Source of the DNA: Aphrophora alni
Taxonomy: Eukaryota > Arthropoda > Insecta > Hemiptera > Aphrophoridae
Direction: 5' to 3'
NCBI GenBank assembly: GCA_963513935.1
Contig: OY740765.1
Coordinates: 147,151,830-147,215,829, forward strand
DNA: 64,000 nt
Shown: piece by piece, positions 45,780-55,800 of the stretch
Layout: every line of letters begins with the position of its first letter
Position numbering within the stretch: position 1 is the stretch's first letter
Position numbers and translations under genes: made by a program
Notes under the pieces: generated by a model
Database searches by the model: none
Told to the model about the DNA's origin: nothing
What the model saw: only the letters and a program-made list of their open reading frames with translations

Positions 45780-46790
45780 TGTTATATTTATTTTCAAACA
45801 ATTATTTAACATTGTAAAGGGTGGAGTACTTCAGGGCTCTGTGTTGGGATCTGTTCTGTTTCTGGTGTTTATAAATGATTTGCCTTATAATTTATCATCT
45901 ACTATATTTTCCTTTGCTTATGACACTACAGTTCTAAATAGTCATAATGATTTGGAGAAGATAAATAATACTGTATTTCAAAGAGTACATTTGAAGAAGC
46001 AAAGTTATGGTTCAATACAAATCATATGTTTTTAAATGAACACAATTAATTACTTTCTCTATAAAATGCAATTCTAAAGATAAAGTTTAGCTCTTGGGTA
46101 TCAACATAGATTCTAGTCTTTCATGACAGTATTACATCACAGATATAGTAAAAAACTGGCAAGGACTGTATTCTTGATTAGGAATCTAAGGTATCATCTA
46201 TCACAAAATTATATTAGGAATACATATTTTGCTTTCTTTTAAAAAAGTGTGTTCAGATATTTATATGGGGTAACAATATAACAATATTGGTATTTTATTA
46301 AAACTCCAAAAAAGTTGTTAGAAATAAGTTATGTTGGTTATAGAGAAAGTTGTAGACCTATATTTCATAAGTTATAAATTATGACTCTGATACGTTTATA
46401 TATATTTGATTTGTTGACTTATATTAAATACAGGTAAGAAGTTCATATATACAATACTAGAAATAGTTACATTATAGCGGTTCCGTATAGTATATTAAGC
46501 GTGACACACAACATTTTAAATATTTTAGGTTTAAGTCTTTTAAATAAATTACCTTTGAAATTTAAAAAAATCCCCATAAAGTTATTTAAAATTATATTTT
46601 ATAAATTTCTATTGGAACATCTGATGTATAATATAAATGAATTGCTTAATGCAAACATTGTGATTGATGCTGAATTAAATGTAGTAGCTTTGTAAGACTA
46701 ATATTAAATTTCATCTTTGTTTATTAACATTTACTGACAATGTCTATTGTATGTTTTATATATTTAATGACAATAAAGATATAATAATTA
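45780..46790 (+). pseudogene. CR1/Jockey-like LINE reverse transcriptase remnant with 3' end
   Basis: It reads IVKGGVLQGSVLGSVLFLVF then INDLP (RT motif B, usually GVPQGSVLGPLLF...INDLP), and FSFAYDTTVLNSH (motif C, usually FADDT; here AYDT). Stops and shifts follow. From 46501 it resumes as LSLLNKLPLKFKKIPIKLFK and then FYKFLLEHLMYNINELL. That is the C-terminal pattern LYNKLPxxIKxxPxxxFK...FLxxxxYYSxxEF of CR1/Jockey proteins. AATGACAATAAAGATATAAT near 46770 looks like the LINE 3' end with a poly(A) signal. It is a 5'-truncated inactive copy. Confidence 0.7.
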
Positions 46791-46853
46791 GATATGATTT
46801 ATACTAATGACCGAAGGTACTTGGCAGAACTCCAAGTTAAATGAAACACATAC

Positions 46854-47036
46854 ACAATATTTTGTAAATTTTTACAATTTATTGAGTTTGGCATACATGG
46901 TTTCACCAGTTATGGGATTTACGAAGCAGTTTAACATAGATCTAAGCTGTCTGTTAAGCTGCCTCTCAATGCTGTAAATTGGTGAAACCATAGTCGGAAA
47001 AACTCAATAAATTGTAGAATTTTACTAAATATTATG
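46854..47036. repeat. 183-bp foldback element
   Basis: Imperfect inverted arms of about 60 bp: left CAATATTTTGTAAA, ACAATTTATTGAGTTT and ATGGTTTCACCA are matched on the right by TGGTGAAACCAT, AAACTCAATAAATTGT and TTTACTAAATATTATG. No TSD is certain. MITE-like. Confidence 0.65.
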
Positions 47037-47834
47037 TTTGTGTTTTATTTATTTAAAATTGTATGTTAAGTTTCCAATAATTATAATTTTAACAAATTTA
47101 AAAACAATTCTTTATTCAAAACAAATAAACAATGAAATATTAATAATATTATAAACAATCAATAAAATAAATATTAAACAATTACCTTACCAGAACAACA
47201 ATAGGAAAACACACTGTGCAAATTTAAAATTAAACATATGGAAAAAAAATGAGAAAATTCCACTATTACAGCTGCAGCCACTCCAAGAAAACATGGTGAT
47301 CACACACACACACACACCATGTGGCTGTGGAACTCCTTCACTGAGTAATAGGATCCCGACACCAAGAGTTGTCGAAGATTCCTCTTAAAGTCCTTTCAGT
47401 CTTTAATATTTCTAAGGTGTAGTGAAAATTTACTACTCAACCTCTTTTTTGTGACCTGAGAAGTTTGTTTTATTGAAATTAAGAGTCAAATTAAGGATAA
47501 ATTAGGATACCAAATTAAGAAGTTATATGCTCTATATAAATCATGCTGAAATAAGTAAACCTTTGTTTAGTTCTTCTTAAATATTTTTTAAATAAATATT
47601 CAGCTTATTGAAACTCCTGTTTACTTTAGTAATAGATACTGAAAGTATTCAGAGGATTTTTAAAACAGCTATCATATTTGGGTAACACTCATTTACAGGG
47701 TAACTTATAACACAACCAAAAGGAACTGATAATGAAAGCAATATAAAATACTAACTAAATAATAGTAACTGAATCATTGAAAAATTCTAGCTTTAAAAAG
47801 TCGTATTTACCAAATCTACATTATTAATGAAGAG

Positions 47835-48080
47835 TTTAATTGGGTTATTACCACATAGCCTATTAGGTTATTATATTTAGATTTTGTATGGATAGGAAAC
47901 ACAGGCTTACCTTGGAAAGTGGTCGGTCCTTAGTATTACCTAGTAGTACACACAATAAAACATTAAAGTTCTGAAATATTTTATAAACACTGTTCACTTT
48001 ATCAATCAGTAGAGAGTGTTTACAAAATACTTCAGAACTTGTATTATTCAAGTGTTTTACTTCAGTGTTTTTTGTGTGTT
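47835..48080 (+). repeat. Fragment of the small PLE family
   Basis: It matches 9670-9830: ACATAGCCTATTAG, AGATTTTGTATGGA, CAGGCTTACCTTGGAAA, TATTACCTA.TAGTACA and AACACTGTTCACTTT. Only the terminal or UTR part of the element is present. A second inverted pairing lies inside it: AAGTTCTGAAATATTTTATA against ACAAAATACTTCAGAACTT. Confidence 0.6.
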
Positions 48081-49444
48081 ATTTATACAAAGTATAGGTA
48101 CTGTAAGTTTGGTAAAAAATTTCAACCTTTGTTTTTAACTGTTCTTCGCCTTTCATGACCTCAGAAACCAGAAAAAATTGTTTTCGGCATGCTGTTCATC
48201 CATTGCATTGTTGTCTGTCGTAAGCATGGTCACAGCGGTCACAAAAAGTAAGATAGGAACATGAAATTTTCTCTAAGGGACTATATACTGTGCTCATATA
48301 AAATCCTATTAAAATTTAGAAAAATCAAATTAAAAACATCAAAATGGTGGCCATTTTTAACTATTTTTTGTTCATATCTTGTGTCTTATTACCTATAACA
48401 CACTAAATTATATGCAAATTTGCAAATTTTATTTCCAGATATAATAGTACTAACCCCATGTCACAAGAAAATATGATACTGTAATCATATATTTACAAAA
48501 TCCAACAGGGCTGAGTCACCAACACAAGTGTAGTGAGTGAAGGCTCTGTTAGGATCATTAATTTTACTAGGATTTCTGTCTGGGTTCTTTCACTTTAAAC
48601 TAAATAAATCAGTTATTCAGTTATACAATTAATGCTTCTTTATTATTTATTATAACCTGATTATCTCTCTCATCTTCGTCATATACTAATACAAATATCT
48701 TAATTTTATTACCACTAAGATTCCAGAATGACCCTATTAACACTAAGAGTGACTGATTGTAAACTGACTCTGAATAATTACAAGTTCTTTTACATATAAA
48801 GTTTGCTCACCCTTCCTGCAGTTCTCACAGATTCTTGTATGAAGGTCCAATTCCTTCGGAAACTCTTTCTCGCCAAGTATGTCTGGCTGTCTTAAAAACC
48901 TCCAGCCGTTGTCCACTTGATCAATTTATCTCGTTCTCTTTCAGCTTAGTGTTTATATACAACTGTCACCTTAATTAATGATGTCCATCATACTTGCAAG
49001 GTAAGCAATTTCATTAGTTTTTCAGGTCTTTACAATAATTGTTGTTACTCTGGTTTCTTAAAAAGAAATTAGACTATATTTCTAACTAAATTTACCCCTA
49101 ATTGCTCCTTCACATATGTACAGTTTTTTGGACTTTAGGACCAAGTCATTGACACGAGCGAAGAGAATAGACACTTTTAAATATATTATATAATGCCTAG
49201 CCATTGTAAAGAGAATAGTGAGATATACAATTATGAGGTTCAAAAAACCTGTGTAACAACTTACACTACTGGATAATACTCCTTGATCTACTAATACGAT
49301 TTAACAAAGGCAGAAGAAACCAACTTTTGGGCATTAAATACAGAAGATCGGGTTGTATTACATTGTACTCTCAGGGTGTACTTATAGTGACCGAGTAGGC
49401 TTGGGAATCCTAAGGTACCCACATGGAGTTACACTTTTTTATTT

Positions 49445-49550
49445 AGTCTTGGGTTAGATTCCTCTCTTTCATTTTTCCTATCAAGTTTCTTCTGACTAAC
49501 TTGTTATTTTCTGACCCTGATACTATTTGAGTATTCGAGGGTTAGGTATG
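49445..49550 (-). repeat. Dispersed repeat 'CCTCGAATA', copy 3
   Basis: The minus strand reads ACCCTCGAATACTCAAATAG, then CTTGATAGGAAAAATGAAAG and GAATCTAACCCAAGA, parallel to the copy at 45205. Confidence 0.55.
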
Positions 49551-49800
49551 TTATACTCTTTTATTCTGCAGTTTTAAATTTGTTGGGGACCGAGAAGTTA
49601 TTTTACTTTAAACATAAATTAAATTTTTTAATTAGCTTTCTCACATATATGATGCATCACCTATGTCTCAGCAATCAACCTGATCATCAACAAATAATCG
49701 AGTGGAAACATTTCGCTCTCCAAATTGAACATTCATACGTTTCATAAATTTTATCAAATTAAATGTTAAGTGAAATAAATCTCACTATTCTTTGTTTCAG

Positions 49801-50014
49801 CCAGTGTGGTTTAGTGAGCTAACAAACCTTACCAACATCTACTTAGCTGGGAATGGACTTCTGTTTGTACCAACCCACATCGGCCATATGTACAAGCTAC
49901 AAACATTAGAGTTGAGCCATAATCAAATCAAATTCCTTCCTGAAAGTATTGTCACACTGACTCGACTCAACTATCTTCTCATAGATAATAACCTCATAGA
50001 ACATCTACCAGAAG
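49801..50014 (+). CDS. LRRC28: LRR protein (LRRC28-like), second coding exon
   Basis: It starts after TTTGTTTCAG at 49791-49800 in phase 0, so the LRR consensus continues directly: ...HILLL | PVWFSELTNL. It contains NIYLAGNGLLFVPTHIG (LRR 2), LQTLELSHNQIKFLPESI (LRR 3) and LNYLLIDNNLIEHLPE (LRR 4). The exon end is chosen at GAAG|GTTTTT (GT at 50015), phase 1. Joined to the next exon this gives LPE-DIGKLTAL, a perfect LRR junction, and keeps eight repeats in all, the number in LRRC28. That donor is weak after the GT. Reading through it instead gives GFYRFSVLKKL and a stop at 50047-50049. A GTAGGT at 50049 would leave the wrong phase. Confidence 0.85.
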
Positions 50015-50228
50015 GTTTTTATAGATTTAGTGTATTAAAAAAACTCTAGTAGGTTTATATATATTTTGATTTTTGAAACTTTATAATAATTCATACTTTA
50101 TTTTCCCTTTTAAATTTCTCTTATATACATAGTGTTTCACAGTCAGACTGCCAAAGTTATTCTGGACATCAAAATAAAGAAAAAAGTTTGAATAAACATA
50201 CATCTAAAAGTACATTGTTTTAAATTTA

Positions 50229-51953
50229 CAGTACAATCTCGTTATTCCGGCCCTACAGGGGATTAGTAGGGTCGGATTGTCGAAAATGCCGGATTAGTGG
50301 AGAGTAGTGGAAATGCCATCCTTCTCCCTCTCCTCCACGTCACTGCTGTCTAGTACGTCTTCGATGATCTCATCATCTGTCATGATTTGGCACTGCTCGT
50401 CGTCTGCTCCTTCCAACCAGGCGGTAACATTAGCTGATGTCAGATCATCAGGCTGGTCTACTAGTTGTTCGATCATTGCTTCTCTCAAGTCATTTAGCTC
50501 AACATCTGTTACAATTTGAGGTTGTGAGGAATTTTTATTTATAATCCTGTAATAAATCCAGAGAAGGCCACAACTTTGCCCATAAACAAACAATTGTTTT
50601 TGTTGAAAGTTTTTCCCATGCGCTTGCAAGATTAAAAACAACATCTTTCAGATTGGTTTCCTTCAAAGCTGTAACAACACACCCCTCTTTTGATAGAACA
50701 CTGTACAACAGGGTTTTTTTGTAACTTGTTTTTATAGTTTGAATCACGTTTTGGTCCATAGGTTGGAGTAACTGAGTTACATTGGGTGGCAAAAATAAAG
50801 CGACGATTTTGTCATCCTTAGATTTTAACTCGTTCTCATCTGGATGTCCAGGGCAATTGTCAAGAACTAAAAGATCTTTTTGAGGCAATTTCTGTGTTTT
50901 CAAAAACTTTTTTACTGATGGAACAAAAGTTTTATGAAACCATTCCGAGAAAAGAGTTTTCGTCATCCATCCCCTGGTTTGATTTGTCTATGAAACTGGC
51001 AACTTACGTTTTTGAAAGCCCTTGGCTTTTTGGCTTTCCCAATGACCAGCAATTCTAATTTATGTGTACCACTAGCATTACAACATGGCATAAAAGTTAT
51101 TCTATCTTTTGCCAACTTGCGACCTGGGGCACTAGCTTCCTCTCTATGAACAAAGGTTTTTTTCGGCAAAAGACGCCAGAACAGACCGCTCTCGTCTGCA
51201 TTGGGGCTAAATCCATTTCTTTGACAGTTTCTTTAAATTTGTTAACAAAAGGCTCTGCAGCCTCTACATCACATGAAAACTTTTCTCGAGTTAAAGTTAG
51301 CAATCAAATTCCAAAGCGCTGTTTGTATTTATCTAACCACCCGATACTTGCACGGAAGTCGTCCTTTTTCATAATTTTGTTAGAAAATATTTTTGCCGTT
51401 TCCATGATAATATCGCCTGAAATAGGTGTGTGATGGCTCCTTTCTTGCATGAACCAAGCATAAAGTGCGTCTTCTACTTGAGGAAATTCACCTGCTTTTA
51501 ATGTCTTTCTTATCTGGGAAGATGATTCACTACCCCTCTTGAAGAATGGTTCAATTTGCTCCTTTTTCTTCTTTATGTCATGTATAGTTGTATGTCCAAT
51601 ATTGTATTCCTTAGACAAATGAACCAACTTCTCACCCTTTTCCAAATGTTTTAAAATTGCATACTTTTTGTCTAAAGTCAGCGTAACATGCTTACGTTTT
51701 CCCGACATCGCACTGCACTTGTAGATTGTATTGTACTCACAACACGGCCTTCACTTAACTCACTCACAACAATCACACTGTATGCAACCACCCGTATCAG
51801 ATGCCGACATACAACAGTTGTTGTGGAGACTCGTGCTTTTAATGTTTCACAAGCCTAGACATGAAAATTTACTGACTCATCGGGCCGGGAACACAGCATT
51901 GGATTACTGGACGTACCGGAGTATTGAACGGTCGGATTATAGAGACTGTACTG
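50229..51953 (-). mobile_element. Tigger/pogo DNA transposon, inactive
   Basis: A 1,725-bp element. The left end is CAGTACAATCTCGTTATTCC. The right end on the other strand is CAGTACAGTCTCTATAATCC. Both are typical Tigger ends (CAGT...CTC...TATCCG). TA flanks both sides (50227-50228 and 51954-51955). The transposase frame on the minus strand is nearly whole but broken in several places. It inserted in intron 2 of the LRR gene, 214 bp past the exon. Confidence 0.9.
50294..51708 (-). pseudogene. Tigger (TIGD/jerky-like) transposase pseudogene
   Basis: Start ATG at 51708: MSGKRKHVTLTLDKKYAILK (psq-type helix-turn-helix), then VHLSKEYNIGHTTIHDIKK, then the CENP-B-type DNA-binding half (LYAWFMQERSHHTPISGDII, with WLDKYKQRFGI). 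A TGA stands where RFGIR is usual, probably CGA to TGA, and the same frame continues LTLTREKFSCDVEAAEPFVN. Shifted frames then give ADESGLFWRLLPKKTF, KDRITFMPCCNASGTHKLEL, MTKTLFSEWFHKTFVP, LLVLDNCPGHP (the second catalytic Asp) and LLQPMDQNVIQTIK (the third), and an acidic tail ending near 50294. One stop and about three frameshifts make it inactive. With TIRs present it is a transposon and not a domesticated gene. Confidence 0.9.
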
Positions 51954-52365
51954 TATATGTTTGTCTTTTTTCAAAAACAAAATATAACTCCAGAATAGAT
52001 TAAGATATCAATCTGCAGAATGTTTTATGGTACTACAAAATCTGACTATTTTTCACCTTAACCTTTTCAAAATGGTATTCATTTAAAATTTCATGATGCC
52101 AAATTTGATTTTACAAACAATTTACAAGACACAAAATATTTAGCTCTTTTTAATGCTGAAAAAAAGAAGACAACTTTCTTTTGTTTGTATGTTAAAGGAT
52201 AGCCATCATGTTAAAAACTTAAAATAAATAAAAAATAATTCTTGGTAATTTACTAGAATACCAAGACTTTTATTAAACTTCTAGCACTTAGAAGTCATGT
52301 AATATAAATAAATGAATAATCAATATTGATGAAATAAGGAAATTCGTTTTTTACAATAGGTACTA

Positions 52366-52643
52366 TTTGTATTGGTAATTATATAGAGTAGCTGGTACTG
52401 GTACAGCTACTTTTGGTTAATTTTGTAAATTTCAATGCGAATTTCATTTTTCACCAAAAAATTACAATTTAAATACTGCGAAATCCACATATTTATAGGT
52501 TATGTAGATATAGGAATGGGAATCGTGTATGGTTTGACACATGCACATTACATCATTACTATCACAAATACATTTTACAAACCACCTGGCCAAATCTGTC
52601 ATATATATATAGCGTTATATATATACACAACAGGTTTGGCCAG

Positions 52644-52676
<33 letters not shown>

Positions 52677-53027
52677 GCCACCTGGCCTAACATGTTTTAG
52701 GTTTGGTGAGGTCAATAATTTTGCTTACCTTAATATGTAGGGAAGAAATGTTGGAGGAATGACAGCATTTCATGTTACTTGTGATCACAGATATAAACAT
52801 TACAATGTCTTTACTAGCATACGAGACGTGAATGTGAATTGCCATTATGTTTAACCTATAAATACGTGGATTTCATAGTTTTTAAATTATGATTTTTTGG
52901 TGAAAAGTGAATTCCACACTGAAAAAATAATTTATTCTTAAGAAGTGAAGTATATAGTAAAAGTTTTATTAAAAAAAAAAAAAAAAATTAGCGGTACCAG
53001 CTACTCTATATAGTTTACCTTTGTATT
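52366..53027. repeat. 8-bp TSD pair around a MITE
   Basis: TTTGTATT at 52366-52373 and again at 53020-53027, directly outside the inverted ends of the element at 52374-53019. Confidence 0.75.
52374..53019. mobile_element. Foldback MITE with 8-bp TSD (hAT-like)
   Basis: A 646-bp element with inverted ends: GGTAATTATATAGAGTAGCT on the left against GGTAAACTATATAGAGTAGC from the right, both running into GGTAC. The inner arms are also paired: TTTTCACCAAAAAATTA with TTTTTTGGTGAAAAG, and CCACATATTTATAGGTTA with AACCTATAAATACGTGG. The centre holds TA and TG microsatellites framed by GGTTTGGCCAGGTG and its inverse CACCTGGCC. An 8-bp TSD is characteristic of hAT elements (P and Merlin are alternatives). 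No coding capacity. The interior is related to the element at 26066-26609. Confidence 0.8.
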
Positions 53028-53717
53028 TATTAATAAATTATGCAATTAGAATTATTAGAATTATTCTAGTGGCTAGCCCTTTATTTTTCTTTTTGGAAAT
53101 CTTAAATAAATATTTCATTTATCACAATATAAAAGTTTCTTTTAATTTATTTCTTTGGTCCAATTCAGTTCTTCTGATTACAGCGTCTTGTTGCCCAGAT
53201 AGTATGTAACTCCTTTCTCTAGAGCTTTCTCTAAAACCTAGAATATATATAAGTATGGGTTAGAGATCAGACTTCTGTGAGTAAAGTGGTGAGTAGTCAG
53301 GAGACGGGTTGCACCAGACTCCAGAAGGAGGTTATCTCCAGTTAACCAAACAGAAAAATGTATGTCTTTAATTTGCTCTCCTTATCTATTCCTATACTTT
53401 TAAAAACTTATATATGGAGTTTTAAATACAAAAAGCCATAATTCAGTTGAGTTTTAGCGAGAATATCTATTTTGAGGTCTCCTGAATTAAAATAGTGATT
53501 TTTGGTCTGTCTGTCATGTGTAAAGTACTCAACAGTACAAACACATAGACAGATTTTGATAAAATTTGGTAGGCATATGTGTACATATTGTTATCATTGA
53601 GACGATGTACAATGAAGTAGTAAAGAATTTCCCTCAAAAGTGCATCTCAAATATTTCATGGAATCCAAAACCGACCTGTACAGCATCTAGCAGCAGTTCA
53701 TAAAAATTGCTCAGCTA

Positions 53718-53872
53718 AGGGCGCCAATGGAGTTAACTCATCAATTTTGAAAAGAAGTTAATATTTATTTAAAATTAGCTCGGGTCGCAAGTTCTTTTAA
53801 AAGTGTACTTTTCAGTGGTCTTTCTGGTGAAATAAAGAAATCTTGTTTGTGCTGAAACTTAACATGGTTTAT
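53718..53872 (-). repeat. LTR-end/primer-site-like repeat, copy 2
   Basis: On the minus strand: GTTAAGTTTCAGCAC, AGTACACTTTTAAAAG, TTGATGAGTTAACTCCA and then TTGGCGCCC. The last is a good match to the core of a lysine-tRNA primer-binding site immediately after a CA, the usual LTR end. It parallels 2103-2262. The LTR body would extend rightward towards about 54950, but its start was not found. Confidence 0.45.
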
Positions 53873-55800
53873 TGAAACAAAAATTAGTACATTTACAAAT
53901 AATTCAAATTAAATTTCATAGATTTTCTAAATTATACATCCTACATGAATCATTTTATTTTGCCTTTTAGGAAGGTCAAAAGCTTGAAAATTGAATTTAC
54001 TTTTGACTCCTAGAAAATTATTAAATAAAAATAAACAGATTAGAATTATCTGTTTTTTTTATTGTATTGAAATTACTTTATCTGAACAAAACTATACATG
54101 TCGGTAGACATTTCTTATTTTCAAACCAAAAAATATAATTATTTAAGAAAATATTAAATTATAAACAGCTAATACATTGAATAATAATAAATGTTAAATG
54201 GTTAAACAATATTTGATTTTAAGTGTTAATTAACACTTGTTACCAGTCCTTTGTTGAAAGATAGTTTATTATTTTAAGATCGATGCTGTGTCGTCCCCTT
54301 GATGAAACTTCGCCATTATACACACGTGATGAGATTTTTACCGGCATTAGATCAGTCACACTTTTTGAGAATTCCATTTTACTCGAATAAAGTTCTTATT
54401 TAGATTAATGTTTATTAACATTTAGTCTATGAAACACCTCTCAAATTGTTCATGCTCGCATGACATTACTCGCATTCACCTTTTTAGCGTGCTTTTGCAC
54501 AAAATGCATTGTTCTATTATATAAGAAGATACGACTGTCTCTGGTATCGACTATCAAAAAACACGCTACTATTAACTAAAACTGTTCTAGGACTCACTCT
54601 ACATCTCTGTTTAATGTTTTAACTACATTATTGAAAACATTACTCCACCCCAAAAACACGTCTTTCCATCTTGAAAGCTGTACTGAGACTGAGCCTAGCA
54701 CATGGAAGTTTTCTACTTCCTGTCCTGTTATATTTGATTCTCGCAACGTATACGATAATTGTTTCGCATTGCACTGCGTTTCACCTTGACAACACTTTGT
54801 CTATATTTTTAACAAAACACTACCTAAATTATTATTACCAATTATAACTAACATTTTCTAGATCACATTATTATTTGCAAACCTATATTTTAATTTAATA
54901 TTCCCTTATTTTAATATGTACAATGAGTCATGCTTTTGACTTATAATCCCCCCCCCTAATTAACTCTAACGTTTCCCGGTTACTTTAAATATTCAATTCA
55001 ATACTATCATTTTTTAGGTATTACACATGATTTACTAACAAAACTCATATGAAAATTACTCTAAATTAACCAATCCACCAGGAAAATCAATACAAGAACA
55101 TGAAGTGACAAACCAAGACCAATATCTTGATTTGAAAATAAGTCATTTCATTTCACTTTATTTAGTACTCCTGACAATATACATTGCATAAGACAAGTAA
55201 TTAAATTATATTACACACGTAATTTAACATTAATTTATAAAGTGTCTATCAAATCCTTTTCTACTTTTAAATATCAACAATAAAATATCTAAAACAATCC
55301 AAACATTATAATAACATTAGTAATTAAATACAATTTTACAATACATGAAGAAACAAATGCTATAAAATTACATAAATGACAAGGATACTCAGCAGGAAAT
55401 CACACCCATATACAAAACAGAGTCAATGCAGAAACTTCTCCACTGAGTAAAAAGATCCACACAATAGTAGTCTTAATTTTTTATGCTTAGGGGAGCTTAT
55501 TTACCACCTGCTTGTGAAGGAAGTTTACTGTACACATTTAAAATATAATCACATTAAAATTAAAATATAGCAACACTTCAAGTATGTATATACATGGAAG
55601 TGCAAGTACTCCAAGCCTCCCAAAAGCACTTTTACATGTTTCAGTTTGCTTCAGTCACCTGCTATTAGCCGAATTGCCTTCTTTTTCAGGACAAAGAGTC
55701 TATGCATATTTTGAACTGATGAGTTTCTCCACAGGAGAATTCTATAGTTCAGATGTGGATAAATAAGCCCATAATTTTAGCACTAATATAGATAATTTGG
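53873..55800. other. Intronic stretch, partly LTR- or LINE-like
   Basis: No coding sequence. 54240-54800 is less AT-rich and may be the LTR body on the minus strand. 55380-55540 contains CCACTGAGTAAAAAGATCC, similar to TTCACTGAGTAATAGGATCC at 47338-47357, so both may be tails of one minus-strand LINE family. Confidence 0.35.

Larger units (their letters stand above)
29571..49800 (+). other. Intron 1 of the LRR gene (20.2 kb)
   Basis: It runs from GTGAGT to TTTGTTTCAG. It is filled with transposon remains listed separately (I-type LINE, Harbinger, CR1-like fragments, PLE fragment) and AT-rich DNA. The stretches 29571-32220, 37632-40440, 42230-44380 and 48081-49440 show nothing more, apart from an 18-T run at 30336-30353 and a CA microsatellite at about 47300-47316. 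Confidence 0.75.

Noticed and set aside
49792..49800. Start codon for a separate LRR gene just before the exon
   Set aside because: The codons before 49801 are the pyrimidine tract and AG of a splice acceptor; the LRR frame continues from the exon at 29.4 kb.
50049..50054. GTAGGT as the donor of LRR exon 2
   Set aside because: It leaves phase 2, which would give a stop or frameshift at the exon starting 58379. The donor at 50015 gives a perfect LRR junction.
50294..51708. A domesticated jerky/TIGD host gene
   Set aside because: The frame is broken by a stop and several shifts, and is enclosed by Tigger ends and TA duplications, so it is a dead transposon.
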